A stretch of DNA of 64,000 nucleotides, taken from assembly GCA_033977485.1 (NCBI GenBank), contig CM066989.1:36086595-36150594 (forward strand), written 5' to 3'. This DNA is from Hydrangea macrophylla. Lineage: Eukaryota; Streptophyta; Magnoliopsida; Cornales; Hydrangeaceae. The notes beneath the pieces were generated by a model that worked only from the letters and a program-made list of their open reading frames with translations, had not been told where the DNA came from and searched no databases. Below are positions 1 through 10,501 of the stretch, piece by piece; the stretch's first letter is position 1, and each line of letters opens with the position of its first letter. A program made the translations under genes and the position numbers.

Positions 1-233
1 AGGCAAGCTGAGCTGGTCCCGAACTGTACTGCGACTGGACGAAGTTGTCCCGACCTAGCGGTCGGGCTTCTTTTCTAACAGGGCCTTATGTTGCAAGACG
101 AGGAAGCTCTAGATGTCCTGAACCGCTCGTAATGGTGCCCATCCAAGCAGTTCTGCGTATCTTAGCCCGGTTATAGGTCGGTCATTAGATATAACCGCTT
201 AGTCAGATGGTAGAGCCAGTTTTTGGCGTATTA
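1..233 (-). repeat. 3' LTR of the Tat element (partial)
   Basis: This stretch aligns without gaps to 12651-12883, the right-hand part of the other LTR. The first ~558 bases of this LTR lie left of the window. It ends in TTA at 231-233 where the intact LTR ends in TCA. The adjacent internal sequence (234-250) is pyrimidine-rich on the plus strand, which fits a weak polypurine tract on the minus strand. Confidence 0.85.
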
Positions 234-1117
234 GTTGCCCCTCATTTCCACGGTTGAATTGGTGCTGTACTAGGTAAAGCACGGAAATCTGCATATACTT
301 CTTAAAATTTTCATTTCTCGGGAGTAGGCAGTTGTCTGATCACTCGGGGACTCAAGGACTCGGTATCCATGTGTCAGCATGGGACTGGGGGTGGTCAGGA
401 ACTAACCTGACTGTCATTACCGGAACCAGATAGTTAGGAACGAACGAAAGCGTCGCGTAGCGCATTAAATTGCGTTTCCTGAGGCGACTTTCGGATTGCT
501 CGACGTGACCGTTGGTCTGCCAAAGGTGGGCGACAGTTGTATCCAGCTCGGTTTCGTGCCCGACCGTTGGATGCCAAATGATCTGGACCGTCCAAAAGTT
601 CTACATATTGGTGCCTTAGGTTCTCTTCCTTCCCCTTATGCCATTTCTCCAATTTTAGAGAGTGAAGCTGTGCATATTCTAGAGAGTGAAAGCTGCTCGA
701 CCTATCCTCCCGACCGCGCAAGTCCTTTCTGCTCGCTCCTCTCGTCTTACTTCTCTCCTTTTTTTTTTTTTTTTTTTCATTCTGTTTCTTCTCCTGGGGC
801 TTTTCCCTTTTTGTAAGTCTCTTGAGCGTCATTCTGGAGGGTAGAAATCCATTAGGACTGAGTCGAGAGTGGGGCTTCTCCTTCTTGAGGTTCTGCTTCT
901 TCTTTAGAACTGGGGGATCCTTGCCTTTGCTTCGTCGGTATATTGAGCCCGCGACCCCAAGGCCTTCTTTGACCGAGGCTTATTTCGTATCTCGAACCCT
1001 ATATACGGATATACCTTGCCTGTTAAACTTCTGACCCTTCCTCCGTTGTACCTAGGAGTTCCCGACCCGTTTTTGGATCGTCCCCTAATAAATCGGTCGG
1101 CACTTAGGGGTCCAGCC
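234..1117. other. 3' internal non-coding region of the Tat element
   Basis: This lies between the 3' LTR and the antisense ORF. It has poly-T runs (about 760-777) and short open frames with no recognisable domain. The frames look like by-products of low-complexity sequence. Confidence 0.5.
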
Positions 1118-4100
1118 ATGTGCTATTCTGATTTCAACTCATCGTCCCGAGCGGACGATGAGGCCTCTCGGTCGGGAACACCTGAACCGAGTGAATCTCC
1201 TGCTTCCCGATCCCCTTTTGACTGTCACAGTGAGGGTAGAGTCCCCATCACGGTTTCCATTGGGAGTCCCTATGGGGATCGCGGAGATGCCCGCGCTTCC
1301 GAGTCCTCCGGCTCGGGGAACGATGAGTCGGTGTCCGCGAGATTTGTCCCCGAGTTCTCCTGCAGGAGTGTAGGGAGTGATCTGGAGGCGCAAGACCTAG
1401 TCAAGTTTAGGAGTAGATATTCTATCCCCGACTCTTTTTCCTTGGCTGTCCCAGAGAAACACTTCGGGGCCTGCTTTTGACAACCCGAGTATATCACCTT
1501 TTACGAGGATGTGTTCATTGCGGGTGTTCGTATTCCTCTGAATCCAGGATCTTCTGAGTCACCTTGGGATTTCTCCCGCCCAACTCGCACCCAACGCCTG
1601 GAGACTCCTTATGGGGGCGGTGTACTTGTGGCCCCAATCTTTTGGGTACACACTAACCCTCCAGGAGTTCTTGTGGACTTACCGAGCTTTCCCTTTGGTT
1701 GGGGAGCTCGGATTTTTCTCTCTGAGTGCTCGGCAAGGGACAAAGATTATAGGAAAGTGCCCGAGCAACAACAAGGGCTGGAAGAAGAAATTCTTCCATG
1801 TATCCTTTGGTGGGCTGTACAAAACCGACCCTAAGACAGAGGTCGTTGTGCCCACGACCTGGTCGGCCGAGCTGAGGGGTAAGGCTCTCTGTGTCCTTTT
1901 CAAACTTTTCTCGTATTGCTTGTTTTTTTTTTTTCTTTTCAAAATACTGACCACCGTGCAGTTTGTTTGCAGCTGGATCTTCCATCGTACCAGAAATCCC
2001 GATCGAGTGCCAGGAAAGGATTCTGAGCCTAACCCCTGCACTGATCGATATCAACCGGCTACTGAGCAGATTCGGCTACCGGGTCGAGAGCTTTAAGTCG
2101 AGACAAGTGTTCAGCGTTCCCGACCTTCCACCAAGGTTATTTAAGGCGCAAGGCGCATTGAGGTGCAAAGGTCTCCTGGAGCCTAGGCGCGAGGTGCAGT
2201 CTGAGGCGTGCACCCGACGAAGTGAGGCGCAAAAATACATATATATATATATTTATATGATATAGCAACCTGACTGTCTTTTTTTTTATTTTTTTATTTT
2301 TAACATATACTATTATTTTCTATATGATTTTTTTTATTTTCTAATATTTTATGCCTAGTGTTTCAAAGATTAAGACAGTAAGACATTTTTTATAAAAATT
2401 TTCTAGTATTTTTTTAATTTTCTAGTAATTTTTTTTTTAATTTTTTAGTATTTTCTGCCTAGTATATATATTGTATATTACAATGTCTCACTACATTAGT
2501 ATATATTATATTGTCTTCTACTGTAGTCTTATGATTTAGGACTAATCTACTATATTATATATAGGTCATATATTATATTATATAATAAATTCATATAATA
2601 TTACAAAGAAAGAAAAAGGTCAAAAGAGAAGAAAAAGAGGGGTTTTAAAACCCACCAACAGTTTGACCCAAAAAAAAAAAAAGAAACCCCAACCGACAGA
2701 GAGAGAAGAAAGAAAAAAACAAAAAAAGAGGCCAAAAGAGGGTTTTAAACCCCACCTACAGTTGAAAAAAAGAGAAGATGAAGAAGACGGCGGGGAAAGA
2801 AGAAGATGGTGGGGAAGAAGAAGAAGAAGAAGAAGAAGACGACGGGGAAGAAGAAAGAAGACAAGAAGAAGACGAATGAGGAAGGAGAAGAAAAAAAAAA
2901 GGACAACTCAGATCTCAGACCTGGGCTGAAGACGAAAGAAGAAAGAAGAAAGAAGAAGAAGAAGAAGAAGAAGAAGAACGAGAGGGAAAAAAAACATATC
3001 TGGGCTTCGACATCTCGTTTGTTCTTGCTCTCGTTTCTTCGTCTTTTTTTTTTTTTTTTGGCTAAACTGTTGGGTGATCGCCTCGTGCGCCTTGTGCCTC
3101 GCAAAAATGCCCTAAAAGGCGCGCCTTGAATGTACCTGATTAAAGGGGTTGCGCCTAGCCTTAGGCAAGGCCCTAGTCTTGCGCCCGCCTGCACCTCGTG
3201 CCTAGGGGCTTTCACGACAGAGCCTTCCACCTCTCGTCCCGACCATTGGTAAAATACTTCCGACCAATTTGCACATTTCTCGTTCTTTCGTCTTATGCCC
3301 AATTATTGACCTCCTGCTCTTTTTCTGACAGCGATGGCCCCAAAGGACACGGTTGCTCTCGCGACTAAAGAGGCGGCCATGGCCGAGAAAGGGACCGTAA
3401 AAAGGAAGAGGCTAGGAACCGGGGAAGGTGGAGAACTCCGGCGATTGAGGAGGGGACTTGCTCCGGCAGCAAACATTCCGACCCCGGTTCAGGAGAAGAT
3501 CGGGGATAGCACTCCCGATCTGGGGGCCAGGCTGAGCTTGCCAAGCCCATTGGGTCTCCATCCGGGCAAGGGCTCTAGCCCCTCGGCTATTCCCACTCGG
3601 GATAGGATCTGGGGTGTCCTGCTCCCCGAGGACATCCAGAGATTCGAGAAGGCTCCTCCCGCTGACTTGGCCAGGTGGTTATACCACTTCTCGGACTTCA
3701 TAAGTAGCCCGACTCTTTTAACTTTTTTTTTTTTTGGTCTTATTTTTGCCTTTTTGTACACCGAATTCGGCTTTGGTTTTTTTTTTTTTTCCCTTTTCCA
3801 GCTCGGGTGTCTTGCTGTTGGACCGAGTTTCAGTTTTCCAACCTCTCCAGCCAGGCCTCTGTTGCTAGGGCCGAGCTGTTGGTGGAGAAGGGGAAGGCCA
3901 GGGAAGCAGCCTCAGAGCTCGGGATCGCCCTGGCCATCGCTGTCGAGAAAGAGAAGGAGGTCCAGCTAGGCATCCGACCCAGACTCGAGCTCGCCGATGA
4001 GGTGACCAAGCTGAAGGTAGAGCTTGAGGCTTCCCAAGCCAGGGAAAAGGCACTTACCGAAGCTGTAACTGCTCGGGCAGACGCCGAGAAGGTAGCCGAG

Positions 4101-4330
4101 GAGGAATTCGAAATCGGGTTCCTTCAAGTTACGTGGACTTGAAGAGGTGGGCTGCTGCCAACCACCCGGACTGGGACCTCTCAGCCTACCTGGGGGCTGA
4201 GTCAGACTTCTGGGTGGATGAGTCCGCGGAGGGGGCTCCGTCTGCTGCCCAACCTCCTGCTGTTGTTGCTGCTGCTGCTGAGGCGGCCTGGGAGAACGTG
4301 TCGGCCGATGAGACCGTGGTGGTTGACTGA
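1118..4330 (+). pseudogene. Antisense additional ORF (aORF) of the Tat element, Transposase_28-like, broken
   Basis: It runs opposite to gag-pol and lies between integrase and the 3' LTR. The ATG at 1118 opens a Ser/Glu-rich N-terminus. An in-frame TGA is at 1478-1480, followed by FYEDVFIAGVRIPLNP (from about 1505) and, after a frame change, CPSNNKGWKKKFFHV near 1755-1800. These resemble the conserved part of the plant 'putative gypsy type transposon' (Transposase_28) family. A likely GT-AG intron follows near 1878-1971. The 1.09-kb insertion at 2132-3221 splits the ORF. Downstream are a candidate exon from 3334, a coiled-coil segment (3860-4130) rich in Ala, Glu and Lys, and an acidic C-terminus ending at 4330. 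The role of such ORFs is not established. Family assignment rests on motif recall only. Confidence 0.6.
2132..3221 (+). mobile_element. Non-autonomous DNA element with GC-rich ends, copy 1 (9-bp TSD)
   Basis: The left end reads CAAGGTTATTTAAGGCGCAA and the right end CTTTCACGACAGA. It is flanked by ACCTTCCAC (2123-2131) and GCCTTCCAC (3222-3230), a 9-bp duplication with one mismatch. Subterminal inverted repeats share AAGGCGCRAGGCGCA. Both ends are GC-rich for 80-160 bases and full of GGCGC/GCGCC. The core is AT-rich with an AAG/GAA purine tract (2780-2990) and a local duplication of a GGTTTTAAA-CCCAC segment (about 2640 and 2742). No transposase is visible. The 9-bp TSD suggests a Mutator-like element, but ends and family are not certain. 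It interrupts the antisense ORF of the Tat element. Confidence 0.72.
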
Positions 4331-5158
4331 TCTGCTAGGCAGCTTTTACTTTTCATTGTAGTTTTTTTTTTTTTGGGAGGCTACTACAACTGCATCTCCT
4401 AGGCAATGTAAATAAGTATTTTAATGAAAAAGGCCCCTGGAGGTCACTTTTTTGCAACAACTCGTGTTATTTACTTGCCTTGTTACCTAATTTATTTAAT
4501 TTGCTTTAGTCTAGTACCCCTGCCTTAACAAAATGTTTAAGACAATAGAGCATCTTAAATGTTGTTCGGGAAGTTCCAAAGATTTACTGACTTTGGACTT
4601 CTGAGCCTTGTAGTGCTCGGGATTGTCAAAGAGTCCATACTTAGTTAATCCCGAGCTTTGTAAGTACTCGGTTTATTTTAGGGAATTAGCTAAGTGTTGG
4701 TACTTAGTTAATTCCGAGTCTTGTAGGCGCTCGGGATTGTCTAAGAGTCCATACTTAGTTAATCCAGGACTCTGTAAGTACTCATTTAAGCTCCTATAGT
4801 TGTTCCTTTCTACCCCCAAGCTTATGCTATGATCGGGGGTAGTGTGGAAAGATCTCTTTTAGGCAGCCGACCTAACACGTTAGGGTTTTAGGGTCATTTG
4901 ACTCTTCTACTGTAGGCCACCCAAGGGTTTACCCCCTATCGTTGGATTTGCGCCTAAGTGGAGTTTACTGCTTGTATAAAGCACGCCTCGAGTGTGCCGA
5001 TGTCTTTTGGCCACAAGAGGGCTCGAAAAGAGCTACTCGAGAAATTACAAAACTGCTGAGGGCTCGAAAATTGCTGAGGGCTCGGAAAGAGCTACTCGAG
5101 AAATTACAAGAGGGTTCGAAAAGAGCTACTCGGGAAATTGTGCCTGTGCTAGCCTAAT
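4331..5158. other. Spacer of the Tat element between aORF and integrase, with tandem repeats
   Basis: No gene is seen. The part 4560-4800 holds imperfect repeats built on GTCCATACTTAGTTAATC and AAGTACTC; two long copies start near 4615 and 4731, with a half copy between them. A second, short-unit array lies at 5017-5140. Hypervariable tandem repeats in this 3' region are a known habit of Tat/Ogre elements. Confidence 0.6.
5017..5140. repeat. Minisatellite, units of about 18-41 bp
   Basis: Four units begin with GAGGG(C/T)TCG at 5017, 5058, 5076 and 5110. Three carry GAGCTACTCG(A/G)GAAATT, while the second is a shortened unit. The array sits just beyond the stop of the minus-strand integrase. 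Confidence 0.75.
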
Positions 5159-6176
5159 CTACTGGTAGAACTTGCGTAGGTGCTCCACATTCCATGGGTG
5201 TGATAGCTCTCGCCCTTCCCTAGTTTGTAACCAGTAGGTTCTCGGTCGGTTTACCCGAGTGATCATGTAGGGGCCTTTCCAATTAGCCCCGAGCTTTCCA
5301 TGGCTCGGAGTCTTGGTAGATTGATTTACTGCTTTGAGGATGAGGTCTCCTACCTGGAAACTACGGTGTTTCACCTTCTTGTTAAAGTATTACGAGGCTT
5401 TCTGCTTGTAGGCTGCCATCCTGATGTATGCCCAATCTCTTTTTTCCTCAATCAGGTCGAGCTCTGTCCTAAGCAGTCCCTCATTTTCCTGGGCGCTAAA
5501 GTTGCCCACTCGGTACGATGCCGACTGTGCTCGGTCGGGACTGCTGCCTTGAGCCTGTATGTGAGTGAGAACGGGGTCTCGCCTGTTGAAGCTCGAGGTG
5601 TCGTGTGGTAAGCCCAAAAGAGGCTTGGCAGCTCTTCCGCCCAGAGTCCTTTGGCATTCTCCAGTCTTGTCTTGATAGACTGTAAGATCGTTCGGTTGGT
5701 TATCTTGGCCTGCCTGTTTGCTGGAGGGTGTTCTAGTGAAGAATAGTGGTTAGAGATGCTATGGTCCGAGCAGAACTGTCTATATACTGGTGTATCGAAC
5801 TGCTTCCCGTAATCACTGACAAGTACTCGGGGAATTCCAAACCTGTTGAGCATGTTCCTTTCGGTGAAATTTTCCATCTTCTCTTCTGTGATCGTTGCAA
5901 GTGGCTCGGCCTCCAATCTGCTGCAATGACAGCAAACCTGATCTGGCCCTTTGCCGTTGGCAGGGGACCGACTATATCAATGCCCCACTGCGCAAATGGC
6001 CAATGGTCGAGTATAGGAGTCTGGTTTGCTGTCGGGACATTAGACATATTTGCATACCTCTGGCATTTATCACACTTCCTCACATAGTCCTGAGAGTCCC
6101 GAGCCATATTAGCCAGAAGTAACCTTGGAATAGAGCTCTTTTGGACAGTGCCCGACCTCCACTGTGACACTCGCAA
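5159..6176 (-). pseudogene. Integrase of the Tat element (degenerate)
   Basis: From right to left, the zinc-binding region (around CDKCQRYAN) is followed by WGIDIVGPLP, which holds the first catalytic Asp. Next come VLVSDYGKQFD with the second Asp (the usual N of DNG is Y) and NRQAKITNRT, where the catalytic Glu is replaced by Lys. The C-terminal part (5159-5374) has the LGANWKGPYMI segment typical of gypsy integrase tails. The frames change at least twice (near 5390-5450 and near 5890-5915), so no single ORF covers it. The protein would be inactive because of the missing Glu and the frameshifts. It lies between the RNase H-like domain and the 3' region, as expected for a Ty3/gypsy pol. Confidence 0.85.
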
Positions 6177-6487
6177 ACCCCTTCATGGATTTTTGAGAGG
6201 ATACCATTGGTTTGGGTAGGGTGAACATATCAGAGGTAAGGGATGGTATATCCTCTCCTGTACAGGACGCCATCAATGAGGTGTTACTTAACTGCTCGGT
6301 ATCTGATGCGCCTTGCTTCAGATTTGTCGGTCGGGAGCTCTCCGGTACTTAGGAGGATCGTGATGGGGTCCATCCAACTGGGACCTTGGTCTACTGTGTC
6401 TATGTCCATACCTTTCTGGGGCGTCATACTGGGCTCGGGAAGGTATTCCACTCAAATGCCCTGGAGATGTATCTCAGAGGACGAGAC

Positions 6488-6488
<1 letters not shown>

Positions 6489-6518
<30 letters not shown>

Positions 6519-6961
6519 ACGAATCTTACGATTCGATACGATTCATCGTGACAACGATACGTATCGAGACACGAATCGAACATGTATAAGAATCGAAGGG
6601 GAATCTTACGATTCGCAAGTGAATCTTACGATTCGATTCGCGATTCTTACGATTCACTTGATTGCTTGGCACAAAACTTAATTTTTCCTTCTTTTTTTTT
6701 TTCTTCTTTTTTTTTTTGGTTTTTTGTTTTTCAATTTTTTCTTAAAAAATTGATTACGAACCCTCTTTTAAACCGCTCAGGATATGTTTATACAAGCCTA
6801 GAAAAAAAGGATATGTTTATACAAGCCTAGAAAAGAAAATGATATGTTTACAGGTTTTTTTAAAATTTGTTACCGAATCTTACGATTCACGATTCGCGAA
6901 TCCCGATTCGATTCACATGTATCATTTCGATTCACGATACGAATCCCGATTTGACAACTAT
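6489..6961. mobile_element. 473-bp MITE-like element with iterated CGATTC motifs
   Basis: Inverted ends share GTTGTCAAA-TCG (GTTGTCAAAATCG on the left, CGATTTGACAAC on the right). The flanks GACGAGACT (6480-6488) and GATGAGACT (6962-6970) form a 9-bp duplication with one mismatch. Both terminal regions are packed with AATCTTACGATTCG-like words in both orientations; the centre is AT-rich with poly-T. It is inserted at the C-terminal end of the second RNase H domain of the Tat element. No coding capacity is evident. The family is unassigned; a Mutator-like origin is possible from the TSD length. Confidence 0.62.
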
Positions 6962-7434
6962 GATGAGACTAAGCGTGCCAGCTTGTCAGCCTCGGCGTTC
7001 TCTTTTCTCGGGACTTGGGTGATTGACCAGCCTTTCAGTTTGCCAATAACTTGCCTGATAAGTGCCGAGTAGGCTACCATGTTGTCTTCTCTTGCCTCGT
7101 ACTGCTGTAGGACTTGATTGACCACAAGCTGTGAGTCACTAAATACCCGTACTTGCTGAGCTCCCATGGAAGTGCCCAGTTGCAGCCCGGCCAGTAATGC
7201 TTCGTACTCTGCTTCATTGTTGGAGGCCTCGAATCCGAACCTTAGGGTGTACTCGATTTGAATCCTGTCGGGGGTTAGGATGATTCCTGCTCCACTCCCT
7301 TGTTTGTTTGAGGACCTGTCAACATATAGAACCCAGGTCGGGATCGATGCCTGTAACCCTAGTGGTAGGTCGAGCTGTGCTGGCTCCTCGGTAGGATATT
7401 CCGGATAGGTGAATTCTACAAGAAAATCTGCCAC
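6958..7434 (-). pseudogene. Second (archaeal-type) RNase H domain of the Tat element
   Basis: The 158-codon frame shows WVLYVDRSSNKQGSGAG, NNEAEYEALLAGL, FSDSQLVVNQV and ENAEADKLARL, the four conserved blocks of RNase HI of the RVT_3 type. The acidic residues of the active site appear present, although the first block reads DRS where DGS is usual. The frame ends at the insertion boundary, so the natural C-terminus is lost. Possession of this domain between the gypsy RNase H and integrase is a known hallmark of the plant Tat lineage. Confidence 0.82.
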
Positions 7435-7440
7435 GACCTG

Positions 7441-8291
7441 TCATTTGATTATTGTCCTCTATCTGTAGACTACCTTGAACTCTTCCAATTCAAAAGACCA
7501 CTTCATAAGCCGACTAGAGGTCTCTGGTCGGGATAGAATCCTTCACAGTGGTTGGTCGGTGAGAACTATGGTATAGGCATGGAAATAAGGCTAGAGACGT
7601 CTTGCCGAAGTAATGAGTGCAAAGGCCAGCTTTTACATATGCGGATATCTGCTTTCCGTGCCCTGAAGGGCTCGGCTCATGTAGTACACTGGATACTAGA
7701 TCCCGTGCTCTGCTCTTACCAGGGCTGGGTTGACGGCTGATTGAGATTTTGCCAGTTACAGGAACAACTCCTCTCTCGGAGTGGGCTCTGAGAGTAGAGG
7801 GGCTAGGCCAGGTACTTTTTTAGTTCCTGGAATGCCCTCTCGCACTCTTCCGACCACTCGAAAGTCGAAGGCTTTGCGGAGGATTTTAAAGAATGGTAGG
7901 CACCGGTCGGTAGCTCGGGACACAAATCTGTTCAACGCTGCTACGTGTCCTGCCAAACTCTGAACTTCTTTGGTTGATTTAGGCGATCGCATGTTGATGA
8001 TTGTCTGGATCTTCTCTGGATTGGCTTCGATATCCCGCCTAGTTACCATGTGACCCAAGAATTTGCCAGAGGAGACACTGAAGGCACACTTGGTGGGTTG
8101 AGCTTCATCTGGTATTTCTTCAAGATGCTGAAAGTCTCAGTCAGATGTTGAAGATGATCTAACTCTTGCATGCTTTTGACCAGGAGTTCATCAACATACA
8201 CTTCCATACTTTTCCCGATCAAGGTTCTGAACATAAGGTTGACTAGACACTGGTAGGTCGTCCCCGCGTTCTTGAGTCCGAAGGGCATCAC
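7441..8291 (-). pseudogene. C-terminal half of RT plus RNase H of the Tat element
   Basis: MPFGLKNAGTTYQ opens the segment, followed by VYVDELLVKS, where the RT catalytic YVDD has become YVDE. Then come the connection region (IEANPEKIQTI, KEVQSLAGHVAALNRF) and CLPFFKILRK. The RNase H part toward 7441 is out of frame and poorly preserved. This segment was continuous with 9403-10021 before the 1.09-kb insertion at 8309-9393. Loss of the second catalytic Asp would inactivate RT. Confidence 0.83.
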
Positions 8292-8308
8292 CTTGTAGCA
8301 GTACGTTC

Positions 8309-9393
8309 TCTATTGTGAAAGGCGCGAGGCGCAGGCGGGCGCAAGGTGTGAACCTCGCCTAAGGCTAGGCGCAACGCATGAAATTAGGCGCAATCGAGGC
8401 GCGCCTAGGCTCGAGGCGCAAGGCTCATGAGGCGCGCGCCTACTTCAAAGCGAGGCCCAAACTGTACTTTTACCCCCAAAATCAGTTTGTGTGGGGGAAA
8501 AAAAAAGGAAGAAAGGAGAGAAGAAAGGACCAAGTCGCGATTTGAACAAAGGAGAGAAAAAAGCCCTAGACCATTCGGAAGTTCAGAACCAGACTTGAAG
8601 CAACCCTAGACCAGTCGGATCAAGGTATCTTCTTTCTTCTTCATCTCTTCTCCTTCGGCGTGGTGGTTGTCTTCTTCGTCGCTGCGACTTCTTTTTTTTT
8701 TTTTCCTTCTTCCCGCCTTCTTCTTCTTCTTCTTCTTCGCCTTCGCTGCGACTTTTTTTTTTCTTCTTCTTCTTCTTATGCAAAGACAAAGTGATAGTCT
8801 TTTTTCTTCTCTTTTTTGTTCCCTTTATTGTTGTTTCATTCTTTCATCTTCTTTATTATTATTTTTTTGTGTTCCTTTTTTTTTTCCCCCCCTGATCCTT
8901 TTAGTTTTTGTCCTATTCTTTCTTTTTTTTTTTGGTTCTGTTCTGTCTGTTTCTTTTTTTTTTTTTTGGTTTGCTCTGTTCTGTCTGTTTTATTTTGTGT
9001 TTTTTTTTTGGTTCTGTTCTTTCTTTTTCTTTTTTTTTTTTCCTGTTCTTTCTACTTCTTCATTTTTTTTTCTTTGGTATGGTATTATACTACTATAATG
9101 TCTTAATCTATGGACTATGGAATGATTGGAATATATGGATTTTCAATTGATAATGTCTTTTTTATAGGCCAAAGTGTTCATTATTGATGATTTAATCTCT
9201 TTAACTAGTATGTAATAATGTAAAATCAGATTATAATCATCTAAAATCATATTTTAGATATGCTATTTACATGTAAAATTATGTAAAAAAAAATCATGTA
9301 AAAGTGCGCCTCGCTTTGCTCGGGCGCGCGTCTCGCGCCTAGGCTCCAGGGGACCTTTGCACCTCAGTGCGCCTTGCGCCTTAAATAACCTTG
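8309..9393 (-). mobile_element. Non-autonomous DNA element with GC-rich ends, copy 2 (9-bp TSD, reversed)
   Basis: Same family as the element at 2132-3221, in the opposite orientation and almost the same length (1,085 against 1,090 bp). It starts TCTATTGTGAAAGGCGCGAG and ends GCGCCTTAAATAACCTTG. Perfect 9-bp flanks AGTACGTTC lie at 8300-8308 and 9394-9402. Removing the insert and one copy of the flank restores the RT reading Gly-Thr-Tyr-Cys-Tyr-Lys, which fixes the boundaries. The first ~75 bp from the CAAGG end are nearly identical to copy 1. The core has CTT/TTC tracts (8620-9070) and AT-rich sequence. No protein domain was found. Confidence 0.82.
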
Positions 9394-9402
9394 AGTACGT
9401 TC

Positions 9403-10021
9403 CTTGATTGGTGATGAATGACGTCATTTCTTCGTCCCCGGGGAACATCCGGATCTGGTTGTACCCGGAATAGGCGTCTATAAAAGAGAGCAGGGCGTGA
9501 CTTGCCGTCGAATCCATTAGGAGGTCCATCCTCGGTAGAGGATAGCTGTTCTTGGGACAAGCCTTGTTTAGGTCGGTGAAGTTCACGCAGAGCCTCCACA
9601 TATTGTTACTTTTCTTGACTAGAACCACGTTAGCTAACCAGTCGGGATACTGCACTTCTATGATTGACTTGGCTTTGAGCAGTTTTCCGACATCTTCACT
9701 AACGGCTTCCTGTCTTTCCTGAGCCATTCCTCTCATTTTCTGTTTGACGGGGCAGAAATCTGGGTCGACATTGAGTTGGTGGGACATGATCTGGGGGTCA
9801 ATACCCGGCATGTCCCCATGACACCATGCAAACACCTCTTGATTTCGCCTGAGAAATTGGATCAATTCTTCGCGGAGCTCAGGTTTGAGAAGGGATCCAA
9901 TGTTGACGGCTCGGTCAGGGAAGCGGTTGTCCAACACCACTGGTACGAGGTCTTCGACTGTGCTTACCGTGTCTCTATCATCCCTCTGATCCAGTTCTTC
10001 GACGTTCAGAGATTCTGACAC
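9403..10021 (-). pseudogene. N-terminal half of RT of the Tat element
   Basis: The frame carries the RT entry region VNVDPDFCPVKQKMR-like (here LNVDPDFCPVKQKMRGMAQE), MWRLCVNFTDLNKACPKNSYP, LLSFIDAYSGYNQIRM and TSFITNQGTY. These are Ty3/gypsy RT motifs in the order and spelling typical of Tat elements. The open frame runs on into the GC-rich insert, which adds a foreign tail that is not part of the RT. It is separated from the YVDD half by that insert. Confidence 0.88.
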
Positions 10022-10030
10022 AGAATCTTT

Positions 10031-10501
10031 TCAGAGTGAGTTGACGTAGCAATACCGAGCTGTGGCCTGATCTCCTTTCAAGATCTTGACCCCTTTAAGG
10101 GTAGGAAACTTGACGACGAGGCTGTAGGTCAACACAACCGCCTTAGCCCGATTGAGAGTAGGTCTCCCAAGTATGACATTATAGACGGAAGGTGCTTCTA
10201 TAACCACGAACTTGGCAAGTACTGAAGCCTGCTGAGGGTATATCCCCATTGGAACTGGTAGCTCAATCATTCCGAGCGGTTGCGTACTAGATCTGTTGAA
10301 CCCGACTAGAGGCGTGACAACTGGTCGGAGTCTTTCTCTGGAGATCCCGAGTTGATCGAACGTTGAGGTAAAGAGTATGTCAATCAACACTCTCTTAACC
10401 GAGTAGTTGGCAATAGTGAGCGTTACAACCAGGGGGTCAACGTGGGGAAGGTGTATGCCTTGGAGATCATCGGATGAGAAGGTGAGCAAATCTGTCTGCA
10501 T
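10031..10501 (-). pseudogene. Aspartic protease region of the Tat element, active-site loop deleted
   Basis: The frame contains VKRVLIDILFTSTFDQLGI and the later block YNVILGRPTLNRAKAVV, which mark the retropepsin region of Tat-type polyproteins. In related elements the first block reads D-x-G-S-S-x between VLID and ILF; here those residues are missing, so the catalytic loop is lost. The rest of the fold is recognisable. It would be processed from the Gag-Pol polyprotein if intact. Assignment is from motif recall. Confidence 0.75.

Noticed and set aside
2663..3302. Lys/Arg/Glu-rich plus-strand frames and a Phe-rich minus-strand frame
   Set aside because: They are translations of AAG/GAA and poly-A tracts inside the GC-rich-ended element; no domain and no start context.
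8583..9150. Phe-rich plus-strand frames resembling membrane proteins
   Set aside because: They arise from TTC/TTT runs in the second GC-rich-ended element. Hydrophobicity is a by-product of poly-T.
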